From: JAHEJJ01 sp965212205
GTDB lineage: Bacteria; Bacteroidota; Bacteroidia; Flavobacteriales; Flavobacteriaceae
Length of the DNA: 64,000 bases
Direction: 5' to 3'
NCBI GenBank assembly: GCA_965212205.1
Contig: CBDBUX010000011.1
Location: 310,001-374,000 of the forward strand
Position numbers and translations under genes: made by a program. The notes beneath the pieces were generated by a model. The model ran no database searches. It was not told where the DNA came from and saw only the letters and a list, made by a program, of their open reading frames with translations. This document shows positions 27,019 through 35,910 of this stretch, piece after piece (within the stretch, counting starts at the first letter, position 1; every line of letters begins with the position of its first letter).

Positions 27019-28599
27019 CTACTGGTTCATAGTCATCAGGAATTCTTCGTTGTTTTTAGTCTGCTTAATACGCTGTTCCATGAACTCCATAGCCTCTACA
27101 GGATTCATGTCCGCGAGGTATTTCCTCATGATCCACAATCGCTGAACCGTATTGTCATCGAGCAGGAGATCATCCCTACGGGTAGAAGAGGATACAAGGT
27201 CTATAGCCGGGAATATTCTTCGGTTACTGATCCTTCTGTCGAGTTGTAATTCCATATTACCGGTACCCTTGAATTCTTCAAAGATAACTTCGTCCATTTT
27301 GGATCCGGTTTCGGTCAGTGCAGTTGCGATGATCGAAAGCGATCCTCCATTTTCTATATTTCTTGCTGCTCCGAAGAATCTTTTTGGTTTATGAAGTGCA
27401 TTAGCATCCACACCACCACTCAAGACTTTTCCAGAAGCGGGTTGCACCGTATTATATGCCCTTGCAAGTCGTGTGATCGAATCGAGCAGGATCACAACAT
27501 CATGACCGCATTCCACCAACCTTTTTGCTTTTTCGAGCACGATATTGGCTACCCGGACATGCTCCGTCGCTTCTTTATCGAAAGTAGAGGCAACCACCTC
27601 ACCGCTTACATTACGCTGCATATCGGTAACCTCCTCTGGTCTTTCATCGATCAATAAAATGATCTGATACACTTCAGGGTGATTGGCCGCAATCGCATTG
27701 GCGATATCCTTCAGCAACATGGTCTTACCCGTCTTGGGTTGTGAGACGATCATTCCTCTCTGTCCTTTCCCTATAGGGGAGAAAAGATCAATAACCCTGG
27801 TTGAAAGCGTACTCTGACGTTCGGCAATATTGAATTTTTCCTGTGGGAATAATGGGGTCAAATGCTCAAATGCAACTCTATCACGCACCACCTGAGGATC
27901 CAGACCATTGATCTTGTTTACCTTGATCAGCGGAAAATATTTTTCACCTTCTTTTGGAGGACGTACATTACCCAGAACAGTGTCGCCGGTTTTAAGTCCG
28001 AATAACCTGATCTGAGACTGAGACACATAAATATCATCGGGAGAAGACAGATAATTATAATCCGATGATCGTAGAAAGCCGTAACCGTCCTGCATAATGT
28101 CTAGCACTCCTTCGCTTTCAATAATACTGTCGAATTCGTATTCCGGTTGCTTGTATTTGTTCTTTAGATCTCTGTCGAAATTACTCGACTTCTTTTCCTG
28201 CCCATTTTTATGATGGAGCTGTTTTTTCTGTTGCTGACCCTTATGCTGACCTGAGGATTTGTGGTGATCCTTTTTATTATGAGGTTGGCGACGCTGCTGC
28301 TTTTGGCCATCTTTTGAAGGCTCTTTGCTTTCTGCGGGGGTCTCTTTTTTTGTGGCTTCTTCAGTGGCTACTTTAGCCACCGGCTCAGCTTTCTTCGCCC
28401 TTGGAGCTGGTTTATTTACCTTTTTTTCCATTGCATTAACCTTCTCCCGAACCGAATTCGGATTACTGGCTTGTACATCAAGGATTTGATAAACAAGGTC
28501 TAGTTTCTTTAAGGTTTTGTACTTGGGGACGTTTAAATCTTTAGCGATTTGCTGAAGCTCGGGAAGCTTCTTTGCTTTTAAATCTGATATCTCAAACAT
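27019..28599 (-). CDS. rho: transcription termination factor Rho
   Basis: A hexameric RNA helicase that ends transcription of untranslated RNA. At 526 residues it is longer than the 419-residue E. coli protein because of a Lys/Gln/His-rich, probably disordered insertion at about 55-150. The Rho N-terminal helix bundle (ISDLKAKKLPELQQIAKDLNVP) precedes it. The RNA-binding cold-shock-like domain follows (GVLDIMQDGYGFLRS, about 165), then the ATPase core with P-loop SQPKTGKTMLLKDIA (about 285), Walker B VVILLDSITRLARA and the Q-loop/R-loop region LSGGVDANALHKPKRFFGAARNI. Insertions of this kind are common in Bacteroidota Rho. It has its own terminator. Confidence 0.97.
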   Translation of the reverse strand: MFEISDLKAKKLPELQQIAKDLNVPKYKTLKKLDLVYQILDVQASNPNSVREKVNAMEKKVNKPAPRAKKAEPVAKVATEEATKKETPAESKEPSKDGQKQQRRQPHNKKDHHKSSGQHKGQQQKKQLHHKNGQEKKSSNFDRDLKNKYKQPEYEFDSIIESEGVLDIMQDGYGFLRSSDYNYLSSPDDIYVSQSQIRLFGLKTGDTVLGNVRPPKEGEKYFPLIKVNKINGLDPQVVRDRVAFEHLTPLFPQEKFNIAERQSTLSTRVIDLFSPIGKGQRGMIVSQPKTGKTMLLKDIANAIAANHPEVYQIILLIDERPEEVTDMQRNVSGEVVASTFDKEATEHVRVANIVLEKAKRLVECGHDVVILLDSITRLARAYNTVQPASGKVLSGGVDANALHKPKRFFGAARNIENGGSLSIIATALTETGSKMDEVIFEEFKGTGNMELQLDRRISNRRIFPAIDLVSSSTRRDDLLLDDNTVQRLWIMRKYLADMNPVEAMEFMEQRIKQTKNNEEFLMTMNQ

Positions 28600-28928
28600 T
28601 GAGGATGTAATAAATTTTACTTTCTAAATCTCGAAAAATGAAGTGTATTGTTATTTGGGTATTACGTGGGATAGATTTCCCAATCGGTAAGTGGTATAAC
28701 TAATAACGCAGCAATATTACAAATTATTTTCAACATAATGTCTTAATACCTTAATAATTTGATGCAAAGCGCTGATTATCTGAATTTTTGGAAGTGCCAT
28801 GGCCTTGGGAAATCCATACCCTGTACCATCTGTTAGGCGGTATTGGCATTAATAACTGTCTTTTTTTGTGTAATCTTCTGAAAATCTTAAAAAGACCTGT
28901 ATTTTTGCACTTTCAAACGAAAAGTAAC
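28600..28928. other. 329-base intergenic region between rho and the DUF4293 gene
   Basis: Holds the rho leader and, at its plus-strand end, a likely promoter (28878-28907) for the DUF4293 gene. The frame of that gene is open further upstream (to 28788), but the extra codons encode no recognisable protein and span the promoter. Nothing else was seen. Confidence 0.6.
28878..28907 (+). promoter_or_regulatory. Bacteroidota-type promoter of the DUF4293 gene
   Basis: TATTTTTG at 28900-28907 with CTG (imperfect TTG) at 28878-28880, spacer 19. The start codon follows 21 bases after the -7 box. Confidence 0.5.
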
Positions 28929-29339
28929 ATGATCCAGCGGATCCAGACCTTTTATTTATTGCTCGTATTGATTCTCAATGCCGTATTGGTGCAGTGGGCA
29001 GAATTATGGTCAAACGCCGAAGGGGAGAGTGTATTTCTGGAAAGTGAATTCTGGGTTGCTGTTAGTTTTTATGGTATTGCGTTACTCGCGTTTATCAGTA
29101 TAGTGCTTTTTAAGAAGAGGCAAAATCAGTTTGTGGTCAACAGGCTGAACATCATATTAAATCTTTTTTTACTAGGATTTTTCGTTTACCGATCTCTAAA
29201 CCTATCCGGAGAGATGCAAGTCTCAGAGAAGGGTATTGGGATGTTGATTCCTATTTTTTCTATCGTTTTACTGGTCTTGGCCAACAAGGCCATCAAGAAG
29301 GATGAGGATCTTGTAAAATCTGTGGATCGTTTGCGTTGA
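28929..29339 (+). CDS. DUF4293 membrane protein
   Basis: 136 residues beginning MIQRIQTFYLLLVLILN, the typical start of this Bacteroidota-specific family, with four TM helices (about 4-22, 45-62, 73-90 and 103-120) and a charged tail. The start at 28929 is chosen over upstream codons because the promoter lies just before it and because the family starts there. Its function is unknown; it is often found next to rho in this phylum, as here. Confidence 0.85.
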   Translation: MIQRIQTFYLLLVLILNAVLVQWAELWSNAEGESVFLESEFWVAVSFYGIALLAFISIVLFKKRQNQFVVNRLNIILNLFLLGFFVYRSLNLSGEMQVSEKGIGMLIPIFSIVLLVLANKAIKKDEDLVKSVDRLR

Positions 29340-29366
29340 ACCTGATATCTTAGTAGTATTAGTGCG

Positions 29367-29401
29367 AAAACCCTGATGAATAAAATTTGTCAGGGTTTTT
29401 T
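29367..29401 (+). terminator. intrinsic terminator after the DUF4293 gene
   Basis: AAAACCCTGA (29367-29376) pairs with TCAGGGTTTT (29390-29399), ending in a T-rich run. Confidence 0.8.
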
Positions 29402-29550
29402 GTTGTGTCGGCCAAACTCAAGCTTAAGCGAATTTCATATCCTATTTGTAAAACGCTGAAGCATCGACTACCAGTGCGGTTAACTCTACAATATGCACAT
29501 CCGGGCTTGGCAAAATCTTCATGCTCAACCGATAGGTAAAATGCTCGGTC

Positions 29551-30045
29551 TTATCGTTTTCCTAGTTCAATCACCTCCAGTTCTTTGATATCCGCCCCAT
29601 CGATGGTAAATCGTAACATGGTACGTAGCTGATGAAAGCCATATTTGCCACAGGCACCTGGATTCATATGAAGCAAGTCCAGCTTTTTGTCGTTCATCAC
29701 TTTTAGAATATGAGAATGTCCGGAAATAAACAATCCGGGTGGAGATTGATTGATTTCCTCCCTTATTGCCGGACTGTACCTGCCGGGATAACCTCCAATA
29801 TGTGTGATCCAAACGTCGACTTGCTCACATTGAAATCGCTGATGTAGCGGAAATTCCTTTTGGATAATGTGATTATCGATATTACCATAGACGGCCCGCA
29901 GTGCGCTTTTCTTCGATAAGGCATCGGTGACACTGAGGTTTCCGATATCGCCGGCATGCCATACCTCATCGGCTTGTTCGGCAAATTTAAGAATCGAATC
30001 ATCTATATGGCCATGAGTGTCTGAAAGGAGCAAAATTTTCTTCAT
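29551..30045 (-). CDS. metallophosphoesterase (YfcE/MJ0936 family phosphodiesterase)
   Basis: A 164-residue calcineurin-like enzyme with all metal-site motifs in order: SDTHGH (about 8-13), AGDIGN (about 31-36), YGNIDNH (about 54-60), THIGGYPG and SGHSHI (about 107-112). Members hydrolyse phosphodiesters with Mn or Ni; the physiological substrate is generally unknown. It is monocistronic on the minus strand and divergent from truA. Confidence 0.9.
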   Translation of the reverse strand: MKKILLLSDTHGHIDDSILKFAEQADEVWHAGDIGNLSVTDALSKKSALRAVYGNIDNHIIQKEFPLHQRFQCEQVDVWITHIGGYPGRYSPAIREEINQSPPGLFISGHSHILKVMNDKKLDLLHMNPGACGKYGFHQLRTMLRFTIDGADIKELEVIELGKR

Positions 30046-30127
30046 CCTGATTGTTACAAGGGAGATTTCACTTTTCCATCTGAAAAACGGAGGGAAATCC
30101 TCAGATCAATAACTCTAAAGATTCGGG

Positions 30128-30135
30128 TATATTTG
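30128..30135 (+). promoter_or_regulatory. -7 box upstream of truA
   Basis: TATATTTG matches TAnnTTTG. No good TTG is found at the expected distance. Transcription from here would leave a leader of only about 17 bases before the TTG start of truA. Confidence 0.4.
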
Positions 30136-30158
30136 TTTTAGCAAATGTAGAGAATAGA

Positions 30159-30911
30159 TTGAGATATTTTGTTCAATTTTCCTATCTGGGCAGCGCTTAT
30201 CATGGCTGGCAAAAGCAACCTAACGCAACTACGGTCCAGGAAGTTATGGAAATGTGTTTTACGCAAATTTTTCGAAAACCGATCGAACTGGTAGCCGCAG
30301 GCCGCACCGATACCGGCGTTCACGCCCATGAGATGTATGCCCATTTTGATCTCCATACGTCCAAGGAGTGTGAGACCATGGTAGGTCGTCTTAATTCTTT
30401 TCTGCCAGCGGATATCGCCATAAGTCGTATTATTTCAGTGGCTTCCGATGCACACGCCCGGTTCAGCGCCCTTGAAAGAACATATAAATACACGATAGTA
30501 AAACAAAAGGATCCTTTTTCCCTCCACACAGCTTTTTATTCTAAGCTGACTTTTGATGTTGAGCTGATGAATAAAGCGGCTGAATTGCTGATCGGCCTGC
30601 AGGACTTTGAGTGCTTTTCAAAATCCAAGACCGATGTTAAAACTTATATGTGTGAGGTGCGCGAAGCCCGCTGGGAAGTGAAGGGCCACCAGCTGATTTT
30701 TACCATCTCTGCAGATCGGTTCCTCAGAAATATGGTAAGAGCTGTGGTGGGGACACTGCTCGATGTAGGTATGGGTAAGAAATCCATAAAAGATGTTAAG
30801 ACAATTATAAAAAATAAGGACAGGAGTTTGGCAGGGGCCTCTGTCCCTGCAAAAGGATTATCTTTGGTTCGGGTGAAATACCCTGAGGAGATGCTTCATC
30901 ATCATGGATAA
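30159..30911 (+). CDS. truA: tRNA pseudouridine synthase A
   Basis: Forms pseudouridine at positions 38-40 of the tRNA anticodon stem. 250 residues. The start is TTG at 30159, since no ATG is in frame upstream and the family begins (M)RYFVQFSYLGSAYHGWQKQP. The catalytic Asp lies in AAGRTDTGVHA (about 50-60). RFSALERTYKY, and FLRNMVRAVVGTLLDVG near the end, are the other signatures. The last 8 bases overlap the ABC exporter gene, so the two are probably one operon. Confidence 0.95.
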   Translation: MRYFVQFSYLGSAYHGWQKQPNATTVQEVMEMCFTQIFRKPIELVAAGRTDTGVHAHEMYAHFDLHTSKECETMVGRLNSFLPADIAISRIISVASDAHARFSALERTYKYTIVKQKDPFSLHTAFYSKLTFDVELMNKAAELLIGLQDFECFSKSKTDVKTYMCEVREARWEVKGHQLIFTISADRFLRNMVRAVVGTLLDVGMGKKSIKDVKTIIKNKDRSLAGASVPAKGLSLVRVKYPEEMLHHHG

Positions 30912-32670
30912 AGACACTGGTAAAGCTTTTGATTACCGATTGTTTAAAAGGGTGGTCGCCTACACCAGGCCTTACAGGCTTACTTTTTATGGGGTGGCCC
31001 TTGCTGCTATACTATTGTCTGCTTTTGCGGTATTAACCCCTCTTATCGTTAGCGATATCATCGATGATGCGCTCAAGAAAAACGACGCGGAAAAACTATG
31101 GATCCTCACCATGGCCCTGGGTGGTGTCCTTCTCGGACAAGTGGTGAGCCAGCTGTGCTTTAATTATTATGCAAACTGGCTGGGAGAATCTGTCATCAAG
31201 GATATCCGGATCAAACTTTTCGACCGTATGATGGGCTTTAAGATGAAGTATTTCGATAATTCATCGATCGGCGTGCTGGTCACCCGGGCTGTGGCCGATA
31301 TGCAGCGGATCGGCGAGATCTTTAGCCAGGGATTCTTTGTTATTGTAGCCGATCTTCTAAAAATGCTTGTTGTAGCTGTGGTTATGCTGATCCTGAATTG
31401 GAAACTTGCCCTGATCGTTTTCCTTGTCCTGCCCATAATTCTATATGCCACACGTTTGTTCCAACAGGCTATGAAAAAAGCCTTTATCGATGTGCGGGCC
31501 GAGGTTTCCAACCTTAATTCTTTTGTTCAGGAGCGCATCACCGGAATGAAAATCGTGCAGCTTTTTACGCGGGAGGGCATTGAGAGCAGCAATTTCAGGA
31601 ACATCAATGAGAAGCATAAAAAGGCCTGGTTGAAAACGGTATGGTACAATTCCTTTTTTTTCCCGGTTGCTGATATTGTTTCTTCCATAACCGTGGGGCT
31701 AATTGTCTGGTACGGAGGGCTCCAGAATGTAACCAACCTGAAGGTCGATGAATATGGTACCATCTTTGCCTTTATTTTGCTGTCAGGGATGCTGTTCCAG
31801 CCATTGCGACAGATCGCAGACAAGTTCAATACACTGCAGATGGGTATGGTTGCAGCCAACCGGGTTTTTGGCATATTGGATACCGACAGCAAGATCGACG
31901 ATACCGGTACGAAAGTCAGTGAACATGTACTAGGGAATATCCGCTTTAAGGATGTGCGTTTCAGTTACCTCGAAGGGGAGGAAGTACTTCATGGGATATC
32001 ATTCGATGTAAATGTCGGTGAAACGGTAGCTATCGTGGGTGCTACAGGCGCAGGTAAATCGACCATAATAAATCTTCTCAACCGGTTTTATGAGATCGAC
32101 TCCGGGACGGTTTTGATCGACGGGATCGATATCAAAGACTACAAACTCTCATCATTACGCAGAAATATTGCTATCGTCCTTCAGGATGTTTTTCTTTTTG
32201 CGGATACTATCGCCAATAATATATCGCTAAAAAACAAGGCCGTTACCCTGAACATAATTGAAGATGCCGCCAGGCAAATTGGCGTACACGAATTTATCAG
32301 TAGCCTTCCAGGAGGGTATCAGTATAATGTAAAAGAGCGTGGAATCATGCTCTCTAGCGGTCAACGACAACTCATGGCTTTCCTAAGGGCCTATGTGAGC
32401 AATCCCAGTATTCTGGTCCTTGATGAGGCCACTTCTTCTGTAGATTCCTATTCCGAACAATTGATTCAAAGGGCAACGGATAAAATAACCGAGGGCCGGA
32501 CTTCCATCATTATCGCCCACCGTTTAGCTACGGTAAAAAAAGCCGATAAGATACTGGTAATGGACGCGGGCAGAATTGTGGAGACAGGTACCCATAACGA
32601 ACTCCTTAAAAATGAGGGTTATTATAATAAACTCTATGAAGCACAGTTTCAGGCAGAAGAAACTGTCTGA
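30904..32670 (+). CDS. ABC exporter, fused permease and ATPase (MsbA-like)
   Basis: A 588-residue half-transporter that would act as a homodimer in the inner membrane. Residues 1-325 hold six TM helices (first at about 27-48: LTFYGVALAAILLSAFAV). The ATPase domain follows: Walker A GATGAGKST (about 380), Q-loop LQDVFLF, signature MLSSGQRQLMAF, Walker B SILVLDEATSSVD and switch IIAHRLATV. It resembles lipid A/lipid exporters (MsbA) and multidrug exporters; sequence reading alone does not decide the substrate. It overlaps truA by 8 bases. Confidence 0.88.
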   Translation: MDKDTGKAFDYRLFKRVVAYTRPYRLTFYGVALAAILLSAFAVLTPLIVSDIIDDALKKNDAEKLWILTMALGGVLLGQVVSQLCFNYYANWLGESVIKDIRIKLFDRMMGFKMKYFDNSSIGVLVTRAVADMQRIGEIFSQGFFVIVADLLKMLVVAVVMLILNWKLALIVFLVLPIILYATRLFQQAMKKAFIDVRAEVSNLNSFVQERITGMKIVQLFTREGIESSNFRNINEKHKKAWLKTVWYNSFFFPVADIVSSITVGLIVWYGGLQNVTNLKVDEYGTIFAFILLSGMLFQPLRQIADKFNTLQMGMVAANRVFGILDTDSKIDDTGTKVSEHVLGNIRFKDVRFSYLEGEEVLHGISFDVNVGETVAIVGATGAGKSTIINLLNRFYEIDSGTVLIDGIDIKDYKLSSLRRNIAIVLQDVFLFADTIANNISLKNKAVTLNIIEDAARQIGVHEFISSLPGGYQYNVKERGIMLSSGQRQLMAFLRAYVSNPSILVLDEATSSVDSYSEQLIQRATDKITEGRTSIIIAHRLATVKKADKILVMDAGRIVETGTHNELLKNEGYYNKLYEAQFQAEETV

Positions 32671-32682
32671 CATTCACCTTCA

Positions 32683-33462
32683 TTATTGAACAGGGGCAAA
32701 GTCCTGGATACTCAAAACCCCGGTAAGGAATAAGGCGGCATAGAACACCATAATGAACCCAAAGTATCCAATGGTCACTAAAATCGAAAAAATGGGAATT
32801 CTCAACATCAGCTGAGTAGCAGTAAACCGATTGAGACGTTGCATGGCGTAGATAGAATAAAACACCAGCGCAATGAGCAAGGGGATACCAATAATCAAAT
32901 AGTTTTCCGGAGATAAGACTAATGCACCCAGACTAATTGGAAATAATATTATACTCCATTGTGCAAGAATATAGATGTAAAAGACGCTGTATTCTGTCAG
33001 ATTATAACTTTTTCGATTAAAGGTCAGCCAGCCGCTTATCGCAAAAATGGGAATATAAATTATAAAGATGAGCGTGTTCATATCGAACATGATGTTCATC
33101 ACTTTATTCATCACCTCCGGATTTGCTCCCTGTCCAAAAACATCATAGTTTATCTGGTCCCGGAAAAACCTCCTCATAAGCAGCAATAAGATTCCGGAAA
33201 GAGTAATGGCTATACCAAAGTACCCAATCGGATTCAGATATCTCCGTCTGACGCCCTGGACATAACTTTCGATGACCTCATCTGGTCGTGTAAAAAGATG
33301 TCTGAAAGTCCTGGCAAATGTATTGTCGATATCAAAAACACGTTGGGCTATATCTACCGACAGATTTTTTAGCGTGAGCCGGTTGCGGATCACTTTTGCG
33401 CCGCAGTTCGGGCAGAAATCAAAAGGTTCGGTGTGGGTGTGTTTGCAGTTCTTACATTCCAT
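32683..33462 (-). CDS. DUF3667 membrane protein with N-terminal zinc ribbon
   Basis: 259 residues. Residues 1-25 form a zinc ribbon (CKNC ... CPNCG). The DUF3667 signature follows (NTFARTFRHLFTRPDEVIESYVQGVRRRYLNPIGYFG, quoted in part), then five TM helices. The family is typical of Bacteroidota and of unknown function. Its start is 4 bases from the cdaA stop and it is probably co-transcribed with it. Confidence 0.85.
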   Translation of the reverse strand: MECKNCKHTHTEPFDFCPNCGAKVIRNRLTLKNLSVDIAQRVFDIDNTFARTFRHLFTRPDEVIESYVQGVRRRYLNPIGYFGIAITLSGILLLLMRRFFRDQINYDVFGQGANPEVMNKVMNIMFDMNTLIFIIYIPIFAISGWLTFNRKSYNLTEYSVFYIYILAQWSIILFPISLGALVLSPENYLIIGIPLLIALVFYSIYAMQRLNRFTATQLMLRIPIFSILVTIGYFGFIMVFYAALFLTGVLSIQDFAPVQ

Positions 33463-33465
33463 AAT

Positions 33466-34251
33466 TTAAAGCAGATCTTCTGCAATCATCTGAGATAGTT
33501 CGGTAAGGTCTTTATAAAATACAAATTCCCCACCTTTGATATAGGAGATTAAACCGGTCTCCTCACTCACCACCAGTGCGATGGCATCGGTTCGTTCGGT
33601 AATCCCCACAGCCGCCCTATGGCGAAGCCCAAAGCGGAGGGGAATATGCCTCTCGTTTGAGACTGGTAGAATAACCCGGGTAGCGACAATATGATTCTTC
33701 TCTATAACCGCCGCTCCATCGTGAAGGGGACTATTCTTGAAAAAAATACTTTCAATTATTGGTTGGTTGATCTCGACATACATCTTATCGCCTGTCGATT
33801 TCACAAAGTCAAGTGAATTATTGCGTTTAAATACCAATATAGCACCTGTCCTGTTCTTGGCCATTTTTTCACAGGCCTGTAATACCGCTTCGATATCAAC
33901 AGGGGTAATGATCTCTTCCTGTTTCAGGAATTTAAATCGCTTGGCCCAGTTTTTCTTTTGTCCGAGATTCGTAGATCCGACCATCAGGAGAAATTTCCGG
34001 ATCTCCTGCTGAAATACTATGATCAAGGCGATAAGCCCAACCTGCATGAACCCGCCTACCATACTGCTGATCATCTTCATGCCCAGTAATTGGGTCAGTT
34101 TCCAGAAACCCCATATCATCACAATCCCAATAAAAATGTTGATCGCGGCCGTCCCCCGGACCAGCTTGTAGATATAGTAGAGTAGAATGGCAACAAGGAC
34201 AATGTCTATGATGTCCGTTACCTTGAAATCCAGGAATTCTAAAAAATCCAA
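33466..34251 (-). CDS. cdaA: diadenylate cyclase CdaA (c-di-AMP synthase)
   Basis: Makes cyclic di-AMP from two ATP at the inner membrane; the messenger governs osmolyte and cell-wall balance. 261 residues with three N-terminal TM helices (about 13-30, 35-54 and 62-80) and a DAC domain containing the catalytic motifs SPLHDGAAVI (DGA) and LRHRAAVGITERTDA (RHR). The order and length match CdaA rather than DisA. It lies between folP and the DUF3667 gene on the minus strand. Confidence 0.95.
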   Translation of the reverse strand: MDFLEFLDFKVTDIIDIVLVAILLYYIYKLVRGTAAINIFIGIVMIWGFWKLTQLLGMKMISSMVGGFMQVGLIALIIVFQQEIRKFLLMVGSTNLGQKKNWAKRFKFLKQEEIITPVDIEAVLQACEKMAKNRTGAILVFKRNNSLDFVKSTGDKMYVEINQPIIESIFFKNSPLHDGAAVIEKNHIVATRVILPVSNERHIPLRFGLRHRAAVGITERTDAIALVVSEETGLISYIKGGEFVFYKDLTELSQMIAEDLL

Positions 34252-34329
34252 ATCCGGCCTTTTTTGTAAAATTAGAAAATAAGCCCCAATAAAAATTTGT
34301 TTCTGTTAAAAATCAGTAGTGTTACCAAA

Positions 34330-35157
34330 TCAGGCAGACTGAATTTCTTCAAATAATCTGATACATTGTTGTGCTTCATCCACATCGTGTACTCTCAAAA
34401 GATTAGCCCCTTTTTCAAGCGCGATCATATGAAGGGCCGTAGTTCCGTTCAGGGCGAGTTCCGGTGAAATCCCCAGGGTTTTATAGATCATTGATTTCCG
34501 GCTTATACCCACCAGAATAGGAAGTTCGAAGTGCTGAAGTTGATCGAGCGACTTGAGGAGTTCGAAATTCTGTAATCGTGTCTTAGCAAATCCAAACCCG
34601 GGATCGAGGATCAGGTCGTTGAGTTTTAATTCCCGAGCTTTGGCGATTTTAAGTGAAAACTGAAACTGAATATCGGTCAGCAGATCCTCATAATCCGTTT
34701 GGCCTGCCATCGTCTGAGGAGTTCCCCGCAGATGCATAGCAATATAGGGCGCCTTGAAGGATGCCACCGTCGATATCATTTCCCTATCCAGATCACCACC
34801 CGAAATATCATTGATCATAGCAGCACCTGCCTGCAGGCAATTCGAGGCAACCCGGCTCCTAAAAGTGTCAATGGATAAAAGGATCCCAGGGAACTCCTTT
34901 AGAAGAAGCGCTACAACAGGGGCGAGCCTCTTTATTTCTTCCTCTTCTGTTACTTCGGTAGCACCCGGCCTGCTGCTATAAGCCCCCAGATCGATAAAAG
35001 TGGCCCCATCCGTAAGCATGCGCTCGGTCTGTTTTAAAAATGCAGCATCCTTCTTAAATTTGCCTCCATCATAAAATGAATCCGGGGTGACATTTAATAT
35101 GCCCATAATTTTTGGACGTTTCAAATCGATGAGTTGGCCTAGGCAGTTAATGGTCAT
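34330..35157 (-). CDS. folP: dihydropteroate synthase
   Basis: Joins p-aminobenzoate to dihydropterin pyrophosphate in folate synthesis, the target of sulfonamides. 275 residues in a TIM barrel: KIMGILNVTPDSFYDGG (about 14-30), GATFIDLGAYSSRPGA, LSIDTFRSRVA, MINDISGG, LILDPGFGFAKT and the C-terminal VHDV. The start is separated by 36 bases from the divergent DUF1599 gene region. It precedes cdaA by 78 bases. Confidence 0.96.
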   Translation of the reverse strand: MTINCLGQLIDLKRPKIMGILNVTPDSFYDGGKFKKDAAFLKQTERMLTDGATFIDLGAYSSRPGATEVTEEEEIKRLAPVVALLLKEFPGILLSIDTFRSRVASNCLQAGAAMINDISGGDLDREMISTVASFKAPYIAMHLRGTPQTMAGQTDYEDLLTDIQFQFSLKIAKARELKLNDLILDPGFGFAKTRLQNFELLKSLDQLQHFELPILVGISRKSMIYKTLGISPELALNGTTALHMIALEKGANLLRVHDVDEAQQCIRLFEEIQSA

Positions 35158-35271
35158 CCTACTGGTGGAAAGAGATTAAGAGTCGAATTTATTTTGATGG
35201 CCAAGTTTAAAAAACGAACTTTGACCTTGTTGAATAATCAGGCGAAATTTACGCAAATTACACCATATTAC

Positions 35272-35817
35272 ATGAAGCAAACACCTGAGCTTTTTGACGA
35301 GGTTATCCAGTCTTGCAGAGATCTGTTTATTAAGAAATCGAAGGATTACGGAACGGCCTGGCGAATACTGAGGCTACCATCGCTCACAGACCAGATCTTT
35401 ATCAAGGCACAACGAATCAGAAGCCTTCAGGAACTCGCTACCCGCAAGGTCGATGAGGGGGAAAGATCTGAGTTTATCGGCATTATCAATTATGCGATCA
35501 TGGCGCTGATACAGTTAGAGGAGGGAGTGGCAGAGCAGCCAGATATAAATACGGAGCAGGCGTTGCTCTTATATGACAAACATGTAGCGGAGACCAAACA
35601 ACTCATGGAAGATAAAAATCATGACTATGGGGAAGCGTGGAAGGATTTGCGGGTGAGCTCACTAACCGATCTGATCATACAGAAATTACTCAGGGTGAAA
35701 CAGATCGAGGATAATAAAGGAAAAACGATCGTGAGTGAAGGGATCGATGCAAATTACCAGGATATTATAAACTACGCGGTATTTGCCCTGATCCATCTGG
35801 AGCATGATGGAGAATAG
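35272..35817 (+). CDS. DUF1599 protein with two repeated domains (nucleotide-modification-associated)
   Basis: 181 residues from ATG 35272 (MKQTPELFDEVIQSC), the usual start of the family; the frame is open back to 35194, but that part overlaps the likely promoter region. It consists of two related halves. Each has (K/N)(S/H)xDYG(T/E)AW, then LR(L/V)(P/S)SLTD, a helix ending (I/V)(R/K), and finally (I/Q)(G/D)IINYA(I/V)(M/F)ALI(Q/H)LE. DUF1599 is described as a nucleotide-modification-associated domain and is related in style to MazG-type pyrophosphatases. The tandem form is usual in Bacteroidota. Its substrate is unknown. Confidence 0.8.
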   Translation: MKQTPELFDEVIQSCRDLFIKKSKDYGTAWRILRLPSLTDQIFIKAQRIRSLQELATRKVDEGERSEFIGIINYAIMALIQLEEGVAEQPDINTEQALLLYDKHVAETKQLMEDKNHDYGEAWKDLRVSSLTDLIIQKLLRVKQIEDNKGKTIVSEGIDANYQDIINYAVFALIHLEHDGE

Positions 35818-35910
35818 AAATAAATACAACCCGTTGGAACACCATTCCTTAGTACCTGAAGTTACTTTTAGTCCGGAGTTTCCACTTGTCGTTAAATCAA
35901 TTTCAAGGCT

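Noticed and set aside
28788..28928. A longer N-terminus for the DUF4293 protein
   Set aside because: The added codons cover the likely promoter, and the family begins at the Met at 28929.
29402..29550. A short minus-strand frame (about 26 codons) downstream of the phosphoesterase gene
   Set aside because: Protein-like but very short, with no ribosome site and no recognised family.
35194..35271. A longer N-terminus for the DUF1599 protein
   Set aside because: The family starts at MKQTPELFDEVI; the added codons lie in the likely promoter and leader.
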